Shown one piece after another: positions 22,195-29,412 of a DNA stretch of 55,235 nucleotides. The notes beneath the pieces are model-generated. The model ran no database searches. It was not told where the DNA came from and saw only the letters and a list, made by a program, of their open reading frames with translations. Numbering within the stretch: position 1 is the first letter of the stretch; each line of letters starts with the position of its first letter. Position numbers and translations under genes: made by a program. The stretch is from Auritidibacter sp. Marseille-P8566 (GTDB lineage Bacteria; Actinomycetota; Actinomycetes; Actinomycetales; Microbacteriaceae). The stretch covers positions 1 through 55,235 of the forward strand of contig CAMAQN010000001.1 of the NCBI GenBank assembly GCA_945860535.1, given 5' to 3'.

Positions 22195-23282
22195 CTATTA
22201 ATTTTGCGAGCTGATAGCAACTGGAAGGTGACCAGTGCGCTCAGGCTTGCCGCTCCAAACATGTGTATTCCAACTAGTAAAGCTGGAACCCCAATGCGGG
22301 CCTGCAAAATTCCCACGACCGCTTGCAGTATGGAGAAAACCAAAGTCAACAGTAGGATGCGAGTTGCAAGGTCGGCCCACAACTTCCGACTCATAAACCA
22401 CTGGCTCAAAAACTGCAAGATGATTAGGCCAAGCATCAGATATCCAGGCCAAGAGTGATAGTGCTGCCAAATCTCTAGTTCTAAGCCATTTCTTGGAGTA
22501 TCGATGTCTCCAGCGTGAGGCCCGGCACCGGTAACCACGACACCAAACAAAATGGTGACCAAGCTGACAGCGGCAGTTGGCCAAGCCAGCAATTTGTTCA
22601 GCGGTGCAATCTCGCCGCTTGGCTTAGGAAGAGCTCGCCAAACCAGGATTGCCGCAATAGCTATCAGGCCGATTGAGATGACGAAGTGGATTCCCACAAT
22701 CCAAGAGTTCAGACCCGTAAGCACAGTGATTCCACCAACAATCGCCTGCGCGATGATGCCAAGTCCTAGCAGGAACGCGGGTGCTACCAATCCACCAAGT
22801 TCGACAGCCCTAGCGCTAATGACGATATTCAGCGCTGTGAAGAGCATGATGACTGCGGAAACCGCAATCAGCGCAACGGTAAAGACATTCAAGCCAATTA
22901 TCGCCTGCGACAAGATTCCGCCGGCGAGTCCGATAACTGCGCCAAAAAAGATAAAGGTTGGAAGTAGCAGCCTGTTTTTGGCGGCGTGCATTCGGAGCAA
23001 AGTGGCGTATGTCAAAAGTGCAATAACCAAAAGAACGAAGGTAAGTAGGCGATTACCAAATTCGATGATCCCGTGAAAACCCATTTCCTCGGTTGTGACA
23101 AGGGAGTCCTCGGTGCACTTGGGCCAGGTCGGACAACCAAGGCCGGAGGCAGTGAGGCGAACAGCGCCGCCAGTTACAACAATTAACACCTGAGTGACAA
23201 GCGAAAGCCAGACATATAGGCGAACTCGTGCCGGGCTCACCAAAGTGTTGAACCAAAGGTTTTTTAGCAGCTGCAACGTCAC
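22191..23282 (-). CDS. ctaA: Heme A synthase (COX15/CtaA family)
   Basis: Membrane heme enzyme that oxidises heme O to heme A for the terminal oxidase. It has 363 residues with about eight transmembrane segments. Visible are VTGGAVRLTASGLGCPTWPKC near 35-56 (family signature and the cysteine pair of the first loop), heme-ligand histidine regions at MGFHGIIEFGNRLLTF near 67-82, GIHFVISIG near 195, HYHSWPGYLMLG near 270 and VGIHMFGAAS near 338. The GTG at 23282 has GGAG abutting it; a TTG two codons in (23276) has better spacing, so the start could be six bases later. phrB is coupled downstream. Divergent from sufB. Confidence 0.95.
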   Translation of the reverse strand: MTLQLLKNLWFNTLVSPARVRLYVWLSLVTQVLIVVTGGAVRLTASGLGCPTWPKCTEDSLVTTEEMGFHGIIEFGNRLLTFVLLVIALLTYATLLRMHAAKNRLLLPTFIFFGAVIGLAGGILSQAIIGLNVFTVALIAVSAVIMLFTALNIVISARAVELGGLVAPAFLLGLGIIAQAIVGGITVLTGLNSWIVGIHFVISIGLIAIAAILVWRALPKPSGEIAPLNKLLAWPTAAVSLVTILFGVVVTGAGPHAGDIDTPRNGLELEIWQHYHSWPGYLMLGLIILQFLSQWFMSRKLWADLATRILLLTLVFSILQAVVGILQARIGVPALLVGIHMFGAASLSALVTFQLLSARKINR

Positions 23283-23372
23283 TCCGAGTTAGGTTTACCT
23301 AAGCGCTTCAAATCAATTGCGAATGCTACTGTTGCAAAGCGCTAGAGCAATTCTCCCATCAACGTCTGAAAC

Positions 23373-23398
23373 GGGAATACCAATTGCCGAGGTGGGTT
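23373..23398 (+). promoter_or_regulatory. Sigma-R/sigma-H-type promoter upstream of sufB
   Basis: GGGAAT at 23373-23378 and GTT at 23396-23398 are separated by 17 bases. This is the -35/-10 form of oxidative-stress ECF sigma factors of actinobacteria (SigR/SigH, GGAA(T/C)-N17..19-GTT). Transcription would begin near 23405, before the AGGAGGA ribosome binding site. The first ten bases from 23373 are shared with the candidate at 29373-29398. Confidence 0.5.
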
Positions 23399-23413
23399 GA
23401 ACTTGTTGAAACC

Positions 23414-23420
23414 AGGAGGA
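23414..23420 (+). promoter_or_regulatory. Strong ribosome binding site of sufB
   Basis: AGGAGGA at 23414-23420 lies two bases from ATG 23423. This near-perfect Shine-Dalgarno sequence, unusual in a window with many leaderless genes, fixes the sufB start at 23423 rather than at an in-frame codon 39 bases upstream. Confidence 0.8.
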
Positions 23421-23422
23421 AC

Positions 23423-24841
23423 ATGTCCGAGAAAATCATCGACCGCCCAGAGCTTGATGAGCTGGGAAACTACGAGTTTGGTTGGTCAGACAGCGATAAG
23501 GCTGGCGAATCAGCTCGACGCGGGATCAATGTAGATGTAGTGACGGACATCTCCGGTAAAAAGAGCGAGCCGGACTGGATGCTGGAGCGTCGCCTGAAGG
23601 GCTACCAGTACTTCCTGCAGAAGCCAATGCCAACCTGGGGTTCTGACCTCAGCGGAATCGATTTTGACAACATTAAGTACTTTGTTCGCTCAACCGAGAA
23701 ACAAGCCCAGAGCTGGGAAGACCTTCCAGAAGACATCCGCCAGACCTACGAACGCCTTGGCATCCCAGAGGCCGAGCGCCAGCGTTTGGTAGCCGGTGTT
23801 GCGGCCCAGTACGAGTCCGAGGTGGTTTACCACCAGATTCGCGAGGACCTAGAGGCACAGGGAGTTATCTTCCTAGACACCGACACCGCCTTGAAGCAGC
23901 ACCCTGAGATTTTCCAAGAGTACTTCGGAACCGTTATCCCAACCGGTGACAACAAGTTTGCTGCCCTCAACACGGCAGTTTGGTCCGGCGGTTCTTTTGT
24001 TTACGTGCCAAAGGGCGTAAAGGTTGAAATCCCACTTCAGGCCTACTTCCGAATCAACACCGAAAACATGGGTCAGTTCGAAAGAACCTTGATCATTGCC
24101 GATGAAGATTCCTACGTGCACTACATCGAGGGTTGCACCGCACCGATTTACCAGTCCGACTCACTGCACTCTGCCGTGGTGGAAATCATCGTGAAGAAGA
24201 ACGCACGCGTTCGCTACACGACTATCCAGAACTGGTCTAACAACGTTTACAACCTGGTTACCAAGCGTGCGATTGCGCACGAAGGCGCAACTATGGAGTG
24301 GATCGATGGCAACATCGGCTCGAAGGTCACCATGAAGTACCCGTCGGTGATCCTTGCCGGTGAGCGTGCTCGCGGTGAGACCCTGTCGGTTGCATTTGCT
24401 GGCGAAGGTCAGCACCAGGATGCAGGTGCCAAGATGATTCACCTAGCTCCTTACACCACCAGCTCGATTGTCTCTAAGTCGATTGCGCGCGGCGGTGGCC
24501 GTACCTCTTACCGTGGCGAGATTCGCGTGAACCCAGGTGCGCACCACTCGGCAAACACTGTGCGCTGCGATGCCCTGTTGGTTGACACGATTTCCCGCTC
24601 CGATACCTATCCAGCGAATGACATTCGTGAGGATGACGTCTCGATGGGTCACGAAGCCACCGTTACCGCTATTTCTGCAGAGCAGCTTTTCTACCTGCAG
24701 TCCCGTGGCATGGCTGAAGATGAGGCAATGGCAATGATTGTTCGAGGCTTTATCGAGCCAATCGCCAAGGAACTTCCAATGGAGTATGCCCTGGAGCTCA
24801 ACAAGCTCATCGAGATGCAGATGGAAGGGGCTGTTGGTTAG
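23423..24841 (+). CDS. sufB: Fe-S cluster assembly protein SufB
   Basis: Scaffold subunit of the SufBCD complex that builds Fe-S clusters in the cytosol. It has 472 residues. Recognised by IDFDNIKYFVRSTEKQAQSWEDLP near 78-100, the central GGSFVYVPKGVKVEIPLQAYFRIN near 190-213, YVHYIEGCTAP near 231, and the beta-helix core ending in HSANTVRCDALLVD and SRSDTYP near 375-400 that carries the conserved Cys. First gene of the operon, preceded by a strong ribosome binding site and a sigma-R/H-like promoter. The stop codon overlaps the sufD GTG by one base. Confidence 0.98.
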   Translation: MSEKIIDRPELDELGNYEFGWSDSDKAGESARRGINVDVVTDISGKKSEPDWMLERRLKGYQYFLQKPMPTWGSDLSGIDFDNIKYFVRSTEKQAQSWEDLPEDIRQTYERLGIPEAERQRLVAGVAAQYESEVVYHQIREDLEAQGVIFLDTDTALKQHPEIFQEYFGTVIPTGDNKFAALNTAVWSGGSFVYVPKGVKVEIPLQAYFRINTENMGQFERTLIIADEDSYVHYIEGCTAPIYQSDSLHSAVVEIIVKKNARVRYTTIQNWSNNVYNLVTKRAIAHEGATMEWIDGNIGSKVTMKYPSVILAGERARGETLSVAFAGEGQHQDAGAKMIHLAPYTTSSIVSKSIARGGGRTSYRGEIRVNPGAHHSANTVRCDALLVDTISRSDTYPANDIREDDVSMGHEATVTAISAEQLFYLQSRGMAEDEAMAMIVRGFIEPIAKELPMEYALELNKLIEMQMEGAVG

Positions 24842-26001
24842 TGGCACAGCACGGCGTTAAAGAGCACTCCCACGGTGCTGGCATTCCAATCCAGACCAGA
24901 AACGAGCGTCCACGCTCTACTTCAATTGAAGACTTCGCAGAGGTTTCAAAGCTCCAGGAGATCTGGCGCTACCTACCAATTGACAAGCTAAAGGGCCTAA
25001 CCCAGAGCGTCATTGCCGATCTTTCGGAAGACTCCGTAGCGCTGAACCTTGCACAGGGTGTGACCGCAAACTGGGTTGAGACCACTAAGGCCAAGGTTGG
25101 TGTCGCTGGCTTGCCGGAGGACCGTATTGCAGCGATTGCTTGGACTAACGCTTCCAAGACTTTGGTAATCGATATTCCAAAAGACCTTGAGCAATCCCAG
25201 CCAAGCTTTTTAGTGGTCAAGCCAAAAAGCGATGTTGCCACCGCAGCGCACATTGTTATCAATGTTGGCACCCATTCCAAAACCACCATCGTGCTAGATC
25301 ACTCAGGTCTTGGAGTTTTGGGCGAGAACGTTGAGATTTTGCTTGGAGATGAGTCGACGCTGAACTTTGTCACCATTCAGGATTGGGACAAGGGTTCCAC
25401 CCACGTCTCAACCCAGTTTGCAAAACTTGGTCGTAACTCCAACCTTCGCCACACTGTGGTCTCCCTAGGTGGCGATTTGGTGCGCGTGACCCCAGCTGTT
25501 GAGCTTTCTAGCCCAGGCGCTGAGATAAACATGTACGGCGTTTACCTAGCTGATAGCGGCAACTACTTTGAGCACCGCCCATACGTTGACCACATTGCCG
25601 AGAACTGCAAGTCGAACGTGGCTTATAAAGGCGCGCTGCAAGGTGTTGGTGCTCACACCGTTTGGGTTGGTGATGTGCTTATTCGCGAAACTGCAGTGGG
25701 TACCGACAGCTACGAGCTAAACCGCAACCTATTGCTAACCGCCGGTGCCAGAGCAGATTCAGTTCCGAACCTGGAAATCGAAACCGGAAAGATTGAAGGT
25801 GCTGGCCACGCCAGTGCATCGGGTCGTTTCGATGACGAGCAACTGTTCTACTTACAGGCCAGAGGTCTAAATGAGACCGAAGCCAAGAAGTTGGTAGTAA
25901 GAGGCTTTTTGTCCGAGATCATTCAGAAGATTGAAATCGACGAAATCGAACAGCGCTTGATTGGTGCAATCGAGCTTGAGCTAGAAAAGGTAGGGGTCTA
26001 A
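24841..26001 (+). CDS. sufD: Fe-S cluster assembly protein SufD
   Basis: Paralog of SufB and partner in the SufBCD scaffold. It has 386 residues. N-terminal part EDFAEVSKLQEIWRYLPIDKLKG, then the beta-helix repeats and the conserved C-terminal block GALQGVGAHTVWVGDVLIRETAVGTDSYELNRNLLL followed by PNLEIETGKIEGAGHASASGRFDDEQLFYLQARGL near 300-350, whose GHASASG corresponds to the conserved His region of SufD. GTG start overlapping the sufB stop by one base. The Rieske gene begins at the next base after the stop. Confidence 0.97.
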   Translation: MAQHGVKEHSHGAGIPIQTRNERPRSTSIEDFAEVSKLQEIWRYLPIDKLKGLTQSVIADLSEDSVALNLAQGVTANWVETTKAKVGVAGLPEDRIAAIAWTNASKTLVIDIPKDLEQSQPSFLVVKPKSDVATAAHIVINVGTHSKTTIVLDHSGLGVLGENVEILLGDESTLNFVTIQDWDKGSTHVSTQFAKLGRNSNLRHTVVSLGGDLVRVTPAVELSSPGAEINMYGVYLADSGNYFEHRPYVDHIAENCKSNVAYKGALQGVGAHTVWVGDVLIRETAVGTDSYELNRNLLLTAGARADSVPNLEIETGKIEGAGHASASGRFDDEQLFYLQARGLNETEAKKLVVRGFLSEIIQKIEIDEIEQRLIGAIELELEKVGV

Positions 26002-26313
26002 ATGGCAATGAGAATTTGCGCCCTGGAAGACATCAAGCCTGGCAAGTCAATCCGCGTAAAAGTTGGCGATGTTGCAATTGCAATCGTGCGAACTCCAAAC
26101 GGTGAAGTCAAGGCTCTTGATGACAAGTGCTCTCACGGTGAAATCTCACTCTCTGAGGGCTTCATCGATAACGAGACCATCGAGTGCTGGGCACACGGAG
26201 CGAAGTTTGACCTAAACACCGGCAAGCCACTTAGCTTGCCTGCCTATGAGCCGGTTGCAACCTACGAGGTTCTGATCGACAACGGCGACATCTTTTTAGA
26301 AATCGAAGAGTAA
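26002..26313 (+). CDS. Rieske-type [2Fe-2S] ferredoxin of the suf operon
   Basis: Small soluble Rieske protein of 103 residues, NirD/bedB-like. Cluster ligands are visible: CSHGEISLSEGF near 41-52 and CWAHGAKFDLNTGKP near 61-75, giving the C-x-H...C-x2-H pattern. It is placed between sufD and sufC, a position seen in other Microbacteriaceae; there it is usually called a non-heme iron oxygenase ferredoxin subunit, although no oxygenase is nearby. An electron-transfer role in cluster assembly, or use as a sensor or acceptor of new clusters, is inference. Confidence 0.93.
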   Translation: MAMRICALEDIKPGKSIRVKVGDVAIAIVRTPNGEVKALDDKCSHGEISLSEGFIDNETIECWAHGAKFDLNTGKPLSLPAYEPVATYEVLIDNGDIFLEIEE

Positions 26314-26330
26314 GACTTAGTTAGGAAATC

Positions 26331-27089
26331 ATGTCAAAGCTAGAAATCAAAAACCTTCACGTTTCAGTCAATACCGACCAGGGCCCAAAGCAGATCCTTA
26401 GGGGAGTGGACCTAACCATTTCCTCTGGAGAGACTCACGCGGTCATGGGTCCAAACGGCTCCGGTAAGTCAACCCTGGCTTACTCGGTTGCCGGTCACCC
26501 AAAGTACGAGATCACCGACGGTGCGATCTTGCTAGACGGTGCGAACGTGCTCGAGATGAGCGTCGACGAGCGTGCCCGTGCCGGACTGTTCTTGGCGATG
26601 CAGTACCCAGTTGAGGTTCCAGGCGTATCCGTCTCCAACTTCCTCCGCACCGCGAAGACCGCAATCTCAGGCGAGGCCCCAGCGCTTCGTGAGTGGGTTG
26701 GCGATCTCAAGACCGCAATGAAGAACCTGCGCATGGACTCAGACTTCACCGAGCGCAATGTGAACGAGGGCTTCTCCGGTGGCGAGAAGAAGCGTCACGA
26801 GATCTTGCAGCTAGAACTGCTAAAGCCAAGGATCGCAATCTTGGACGAGACCGACTCAGGTCTCGACGTTGACGCGCTAAAGATTGTTTCCGAGGGCGTA
26901 AACCGCGCCAAGGCAAACACCGACCTTGGTGTCCTACTGATCACTCACTACACCCGCATCCTGCGTTACATCCAGCCAGACTTCGTGCACGTTTTCGTAG
27001 CCGGCAAGGTTGCGGAGCAGGGTGGCCCAGAGCTAGCTGAGCGTCTAGAGGCAGAAGGTTACGACCGCTACCTAAAGGCAAGTGCATGA
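26331..27089 (+). CDS. sufC: Fe-S cluster assembly ATPase SufC
   Basis: ABC-type ATPase driving the SufBCD scaffold. It has 252 residues, family length. Walker A GPNGSGKST near 40-48, the SufC-type signature EGFSGGEKKRHEILQLELL near 145-163, Walker B IAILDETDSGLDVDALKIV near 168-186 and the His switch LLITHYTRIL near 208. AGGAAA lies shortly before the ATG. It overlaps the downstream sufT-like gene by 4 bp. Confidence 0.98.
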   Translation: MSKLEIKNLHVSVNTDQGPKQILRGVDLTISSGETHAVMGPNGSGKSTLAYSVAGHPKYEITDGAILLDGANVLEMSVDERARAGLFLAMQYPVEVPGVSVSNFLRTAKTAISGEAPALREWVGDLKTAMKNLRMDSDFTERNVNEGFSGGEKKRHEILQLELLKPRIAILDETDSGLDVDALKIVSEGVNRAKANTDLGVLLITHYTRILRYIQPDFVHVFVAGKVAEQGGPELAERLEAEGYDRYLKASA

Positions 27090-27418
27090 GCGAACCTAAA
27101 GAGCTCCCAGCTGAGCAATATGACCGCGTAATCGAGGCGATGAAGAACATCATTGACCCTGAGATCGGGGTTAACATCGTGGATCTAGGTTTGGTTTACG
27201 GTCTTCAGGAATCTGATGACGGCGCACTGCTGATCAACATGACCCTTACCAGCGCTGGTTGCCCCCTCACAGACGTTATCGAGGAGCAGACCGGTGAAGC
27301 ACTAGATGGTGTGGTCGAAGCCTTCAGAATCAACTGGGTGTGGATGCCGCCATGGGGTCCAGAAAAGATTACCGAGGACGGCCGCGAAATGATGCGGGCA
27401 ATCGGATTCTCAATCTAG
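27086..27418 (+). CDS. sufT: SufT-like metal-sulfur cluster assembly factor (DUF59/MIP18 family)
   Basis: Small DUF59 protein of 110 residues, related to SufT/PaaD/MIP18, that helps mature Fe-S proteins. Signature blocks: VIEAMKNIIDPEIGVNIVDLGLVYGL near 15-40, the Cys-containing MTLTSAGCPLTDVIEEQ near 54-70 and the C-terminal WVWMPPWGPEKITEDGREMMRAIGF. Last gene of the suf operon; the ATG overlaps the sufC stop. A strong terminator follows three bases after the stop. The usual actinobacterial partners sufS and sufU are not between sufC and this gene. Confidence 0.95.
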   Translation: MSEPKELPAEQYDRVIEAMKNIIDPEIGVNIVDLGLVYGLQESDDGALLINMTLTSAGCPLTDVIEEQTGEALDGVVEAFRINWVWMPPWGPEKITEDGREMMRAIGFSI

Positions 27419-27421
27419 AGA

Positions 27422-27451
27422 AAAACCCCTTGGATTTCTCCAAGGGGTTTT
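27422..27451. terminator. Bidirectional factor-independent terminator between sufT and bioY
   Basis: Perfect 12-bp stem, AAAACCCCTTGG (27422-27433) with CCAAGGGGTTTT (27440-27451), and the six-base loop ATTTCT. The A/T ends give a U-tract in both directions, so it serves both the suf operon (+) and bioY (-). Confidence 0.95.
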
Positions 27452-27465
27452 CTACTTCTGTTTGG

Positions 27466-28023
27466 TTACTTCAATAGCTTCCAGGCCATTGGCACAAGCG
27501 CTGCTGCTGCAATTGCCTTGACTAGGTCACCGATCAAGAATGGGTAAACGCCAGCGGCTAGCGCCGTTTCTAGGTTCAAACCAAGGGTGATCATCAGTCC
27601 ACTGACACCAAATGCGTAGATAACAACCGAACCCAATGCAAAGGAAAGCGCGAGCTTTAGTGGGTTCTTAGTCCAGCCGCGGTTGGCAAGAGCGCCGATT
27701 AAAGCTGCTGCTGCAACGAATCCAATCAGGTAGCCAGCGGTTGGAAGAACACCTGAAAGAGTCTTCGCGGAGGCAAATACCGGAAGTCCGGCTGCGCCCA
27801 TTGCGAGGTAGGTTGCCATTGAGATGGATCCACGACCGGCACCGAGGGTGGCTGCGACTAGCAACACAGCGAAGGTCTGCAGAGTCATTGGAACTGGGAA
27901 CATTGGAATCTGAATCTGAGCTGCAAGGGCAGTTAGAGCCGCACCGGATGCAATTAGAACGATGTCATTTACTCGAGACCTAGGGATCACGCGGTCGATT
28001 AGGTTTACGGCGGCAATGGTCAT
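27466..28023 (-). CDS. bioY: Biotin transporter BioY (ECF S component)
   Basis: Substrate-binding membrane subunit for biotin uptake. It has 185 residues with about six hydrophobic helices. The family motif around QIQIPMFPVPMTLQTFAVLL near 40-60 and the following GAGRGSISMATYLAMGAAGLPVF near 67-90 are typical of BioY. No bioM/bioN (ECF ATPase and T component) genes are adjacent; BioY may use a shared ECF module encoded elsewhere or act alone. A GAAGG ribosome binding site lies about seven bases before the ATG. It shares the terminator with the suf operon. The presence of an importer suggests dependence on external biotin, but the window cannot show this. Confidence 0.95.
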   Translation of the reverse strand: MTIAAVNLIDRVIPRSRVNDIVLIASGAALTALAAQIQIPMFPVPMTLQTFAVLLVAATLGAGRGSISMATYLAMGAAGLPVFASAKTLSGVLPTAGYLIGFVAAAALIGALANRGWTKNPLKLALSFALGSVVIYAFGVSGLMITLGLNLETALAAGVYPFLIGDLVKAIAAAALVPMAWKLLK

Positions 28024-28057
28024 CAGATTTCCTTCTTTTGATTATTCATAAATTCTA

Positions 28058-28864
28058 TTAGTTCTGGTCTTCAAAGGCTGCATCGTCGCTCGCCTGTGTT
28101 CGCTTTTGGATTCGTTTTTCGATAAGACCTTGCTCTTCGAGCCGAAGTCGTTTGTCATTTCGATATGCCAACAGGAAAGCCCCAAAAGCCATAATGCCAA
28201 AGAGCAGCCACTGCAGTGCATAGGAGAGATGATTTCCCTCATCTAAAGAGGGTTTGGGTTGCGGAATGGGTGGTTCAGAACCTTTTGGAGTCTCGCTTGC
28301 CAGCCTGCCGTAGAAGCGGGTTTCGAGATCAAGCTCCGGGTGGAGGGCTGAATATTCATTGAGGTCAATGGTGTCAAGGCGACCAGCTACAGCATCCTTA
28401 CCGGAATCCGATTCACCCTGTCGCAAACGAACGACCAATTGTTTGGATTCATTGGTTGGTAGCGGATTCAAAAGTGGCTCTTTGATGTCCGACCCAGCAG
28501 GAATCCAGCCTCGCTCGATGACCAGAACTTCGCCGGTTGTGGTTCTAAATGGCACGAGCTGCAAGAAGCCCGGACTTCCACTCAGCGGACGATTTCGAAC
28601 CAGGATCGAATCCTCTGGCAAATAACTTCCCTGAAGATTCACTGGTTTCCACTCGTCAGCCCTGAGTCCGCCAGCGATTTCAACCCAGGAGACCGCTGCC
28701 AGATCGATGGCATCAGCTTCGTAATTCTCGATTACCTGGTTGATTTTCTCCACCCGCTCTTCGCGACGGGAAAACTGCCACCAGCTCAAAAGCGTTGTCG
28801 CTATTGCGAAGAGCACGACCAGCGCAAGCCATGGTGCCCAGCGCCTAATCGTCTGAAGATTCAA
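28058..28864 (-). CDS. SURF1-family protein (cytochrome oxidase assembly)
   Basis: Membrane protein of the SURF1 family, which helps assemble heme a into cytochrome c oxidase. It has 268 residues: an N-terminal transmembrane helix (WAPWLALVVLFAIATTLLSWWQF, about 9-31), an extracytoplasmic domain with GSYLPEDSILVRNRPLSGSPGFLQLVPF near 78-105 and VLVIERGWIPAG near 112, and a second helix near the C-terminus (SYALQWLLFGIMAFGAFLLAYR, about 215-236), then a charged tail. TTG start; the 5' end overlaps the upstream small gene by 20 bp. It functions with ctaA and ctaB elsewhere in the window. Confidence 0.9.
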   Translation of the reverse strand: MNLQTIRRWAPWLALVVLFAIATTLLSWWQFSRREERVEKINQVIENYEADAIDLAAVSWVEIAGGLRADEWKPVNLQGSYLPEDSILVRNRPLSGSPGFLQLVPFRTTTGEVLVIERGWIPAGSDIKEPLLNPLPTNESKQLVVRLRQGESDSGKDAVAGRLDTIDLNEYSALHPELDLETRFYGRLASETPKGSEPPIPQPKPSLDEGNHLSYALQWLLFGIMAFGAFLLAYRNDKRLRLEEQGLIEKRIQKRTQASDDAAFEDQN

Positions 28865-29042
28865 AGTCTCTTACTCCCAAATACATACTGCGGGTTTGGA
28901 GATAGTCAATCAGATAGCTGAGGTGTGATTCGCACGCCGACCAGAGCTTCATGCGGTCAGCAGCGTGAATCTTGGGATTGCGCCACTCGATTAGAAATAC
29001 GGCCGGCTCATTGCAGCCCGCCCTAGAACACTTACTCTTCAT
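28845..29042 (-). CDS. Small conserved protein with C-x4-C and C-x2-H motifs, unknown function
   Basis: A 65-residue protein, not named with certainty. It carries CSRAGC near residues 5-10 and CESH near 38-41, a spacing that could bind zinc. Homologs appear in Microbacteriaceae next to DUF3099 and SURF1 genes and are often annotated as hypothetical or, misleadingly, as acetone carboxylase. The ATG at 29042 is chosen because the Cys-rich segment starts right after it; the longer open frame to 29135 lies within the upstream gene. Its start overlaps the DUF3099 gene by 11 bp and its end overlaps the SURF1 gene by 20 bp, so all three are one transcript. Confidence 0.7.
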   Translation of the reverse strand: MKSKCSRAGCNEPAVFLIEWRNPKIHAADRMKLWSACESHLSYLIDYLQTRSMYLGVRDFESSDD

Positions 29043-29325
29043 CGACAATTCGGATTTTGCTGGCCGGGATAGATACCGCTGGCGCCACGATTTTGGTGGA
29101 GTTGTCTTTGGTGTTGCTGCCTTGAGAGTTGGCAATAATTACCGCGAAGTAGGGCAAAAAGATTGCTAAAGCAAAAAATATCCACATCAAAATGCCGGTC
29201 GTGAAAACGCCTGCAACTATGCAAACCATTCGCACGCTCATCGCAATTGTGTATTTGCGCATGCGAACGCGACGCTCTTCATCGGGGGAGAGCTCCAGTG
29301 ATGTCGCACTTTGCCGCTTGGCCAT
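29032..29325 (-). CDS. DUF3099 family membrane protein
   Basis: Small actinobacterial membrane protein of 97 residues and unknown function. A charged N-terminus (LSPDEERRVRMRKYTIAMSVR) precedes two hydrophobic helices (about residues 30-47 and 49-66, with IFLPYFAVIIANS), the pattern of DUF3099. The C-terminal tail is Ser/Thr/Asn-rich. First gene of the DUF3099-small protein-SURF1 group. It is divergent from fabG, with a possible sigma-R/H-type promoter at 29373-29398 on this strand. A GGGGGAG motif on the plus strand lies at 29284-29290. Confidence 0.8.
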   Translation of the reverse strand: MAKRQSATSLELSPDEERRVRMRKYTIAMSVRMVCIVAGVFTTGILMWIFFALAIFLPYFAVIIANSQGSNTKDNSTKIVAPAVSIPASKIRIVDEE

Positions 29326-29372
29326 TGCTTACGCTTCTTCCATTGGCCCAATTGCTAGGCTTTGGTATTCAT

Positions 29373-29398
29373 AACGCGATTACGCCAATGGTATTCCC
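29373..29398 (-). promoter_or_regulatory. Possible sigma-R/sigma-H-type promoter of the DUF3099-SURF1 group
   Basis: On the minus strand GGGAAT (complement of 29393-29398) and GTT (complement of 29373-29375) are 17 bases apart, and GGGAATACCA is identical to the first ten bases of the sufB candidate. Transcription would start some 40 bases before the DUF3099 ATG. Only the shared ten bases lift it above chance. Confidence 0.35.
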
Positions 29399-29412
29399 GC
29401 AAGGAGCAAATG

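Noticed and set aside
23301-23352. Repeats AAGCGCT and AATTGC/GCAATT between ctaA and sufB as operators
   Set aside because: Copies are short, differ in spacing and orientation, and are not distinguishable from chance in an AT-richer interval.
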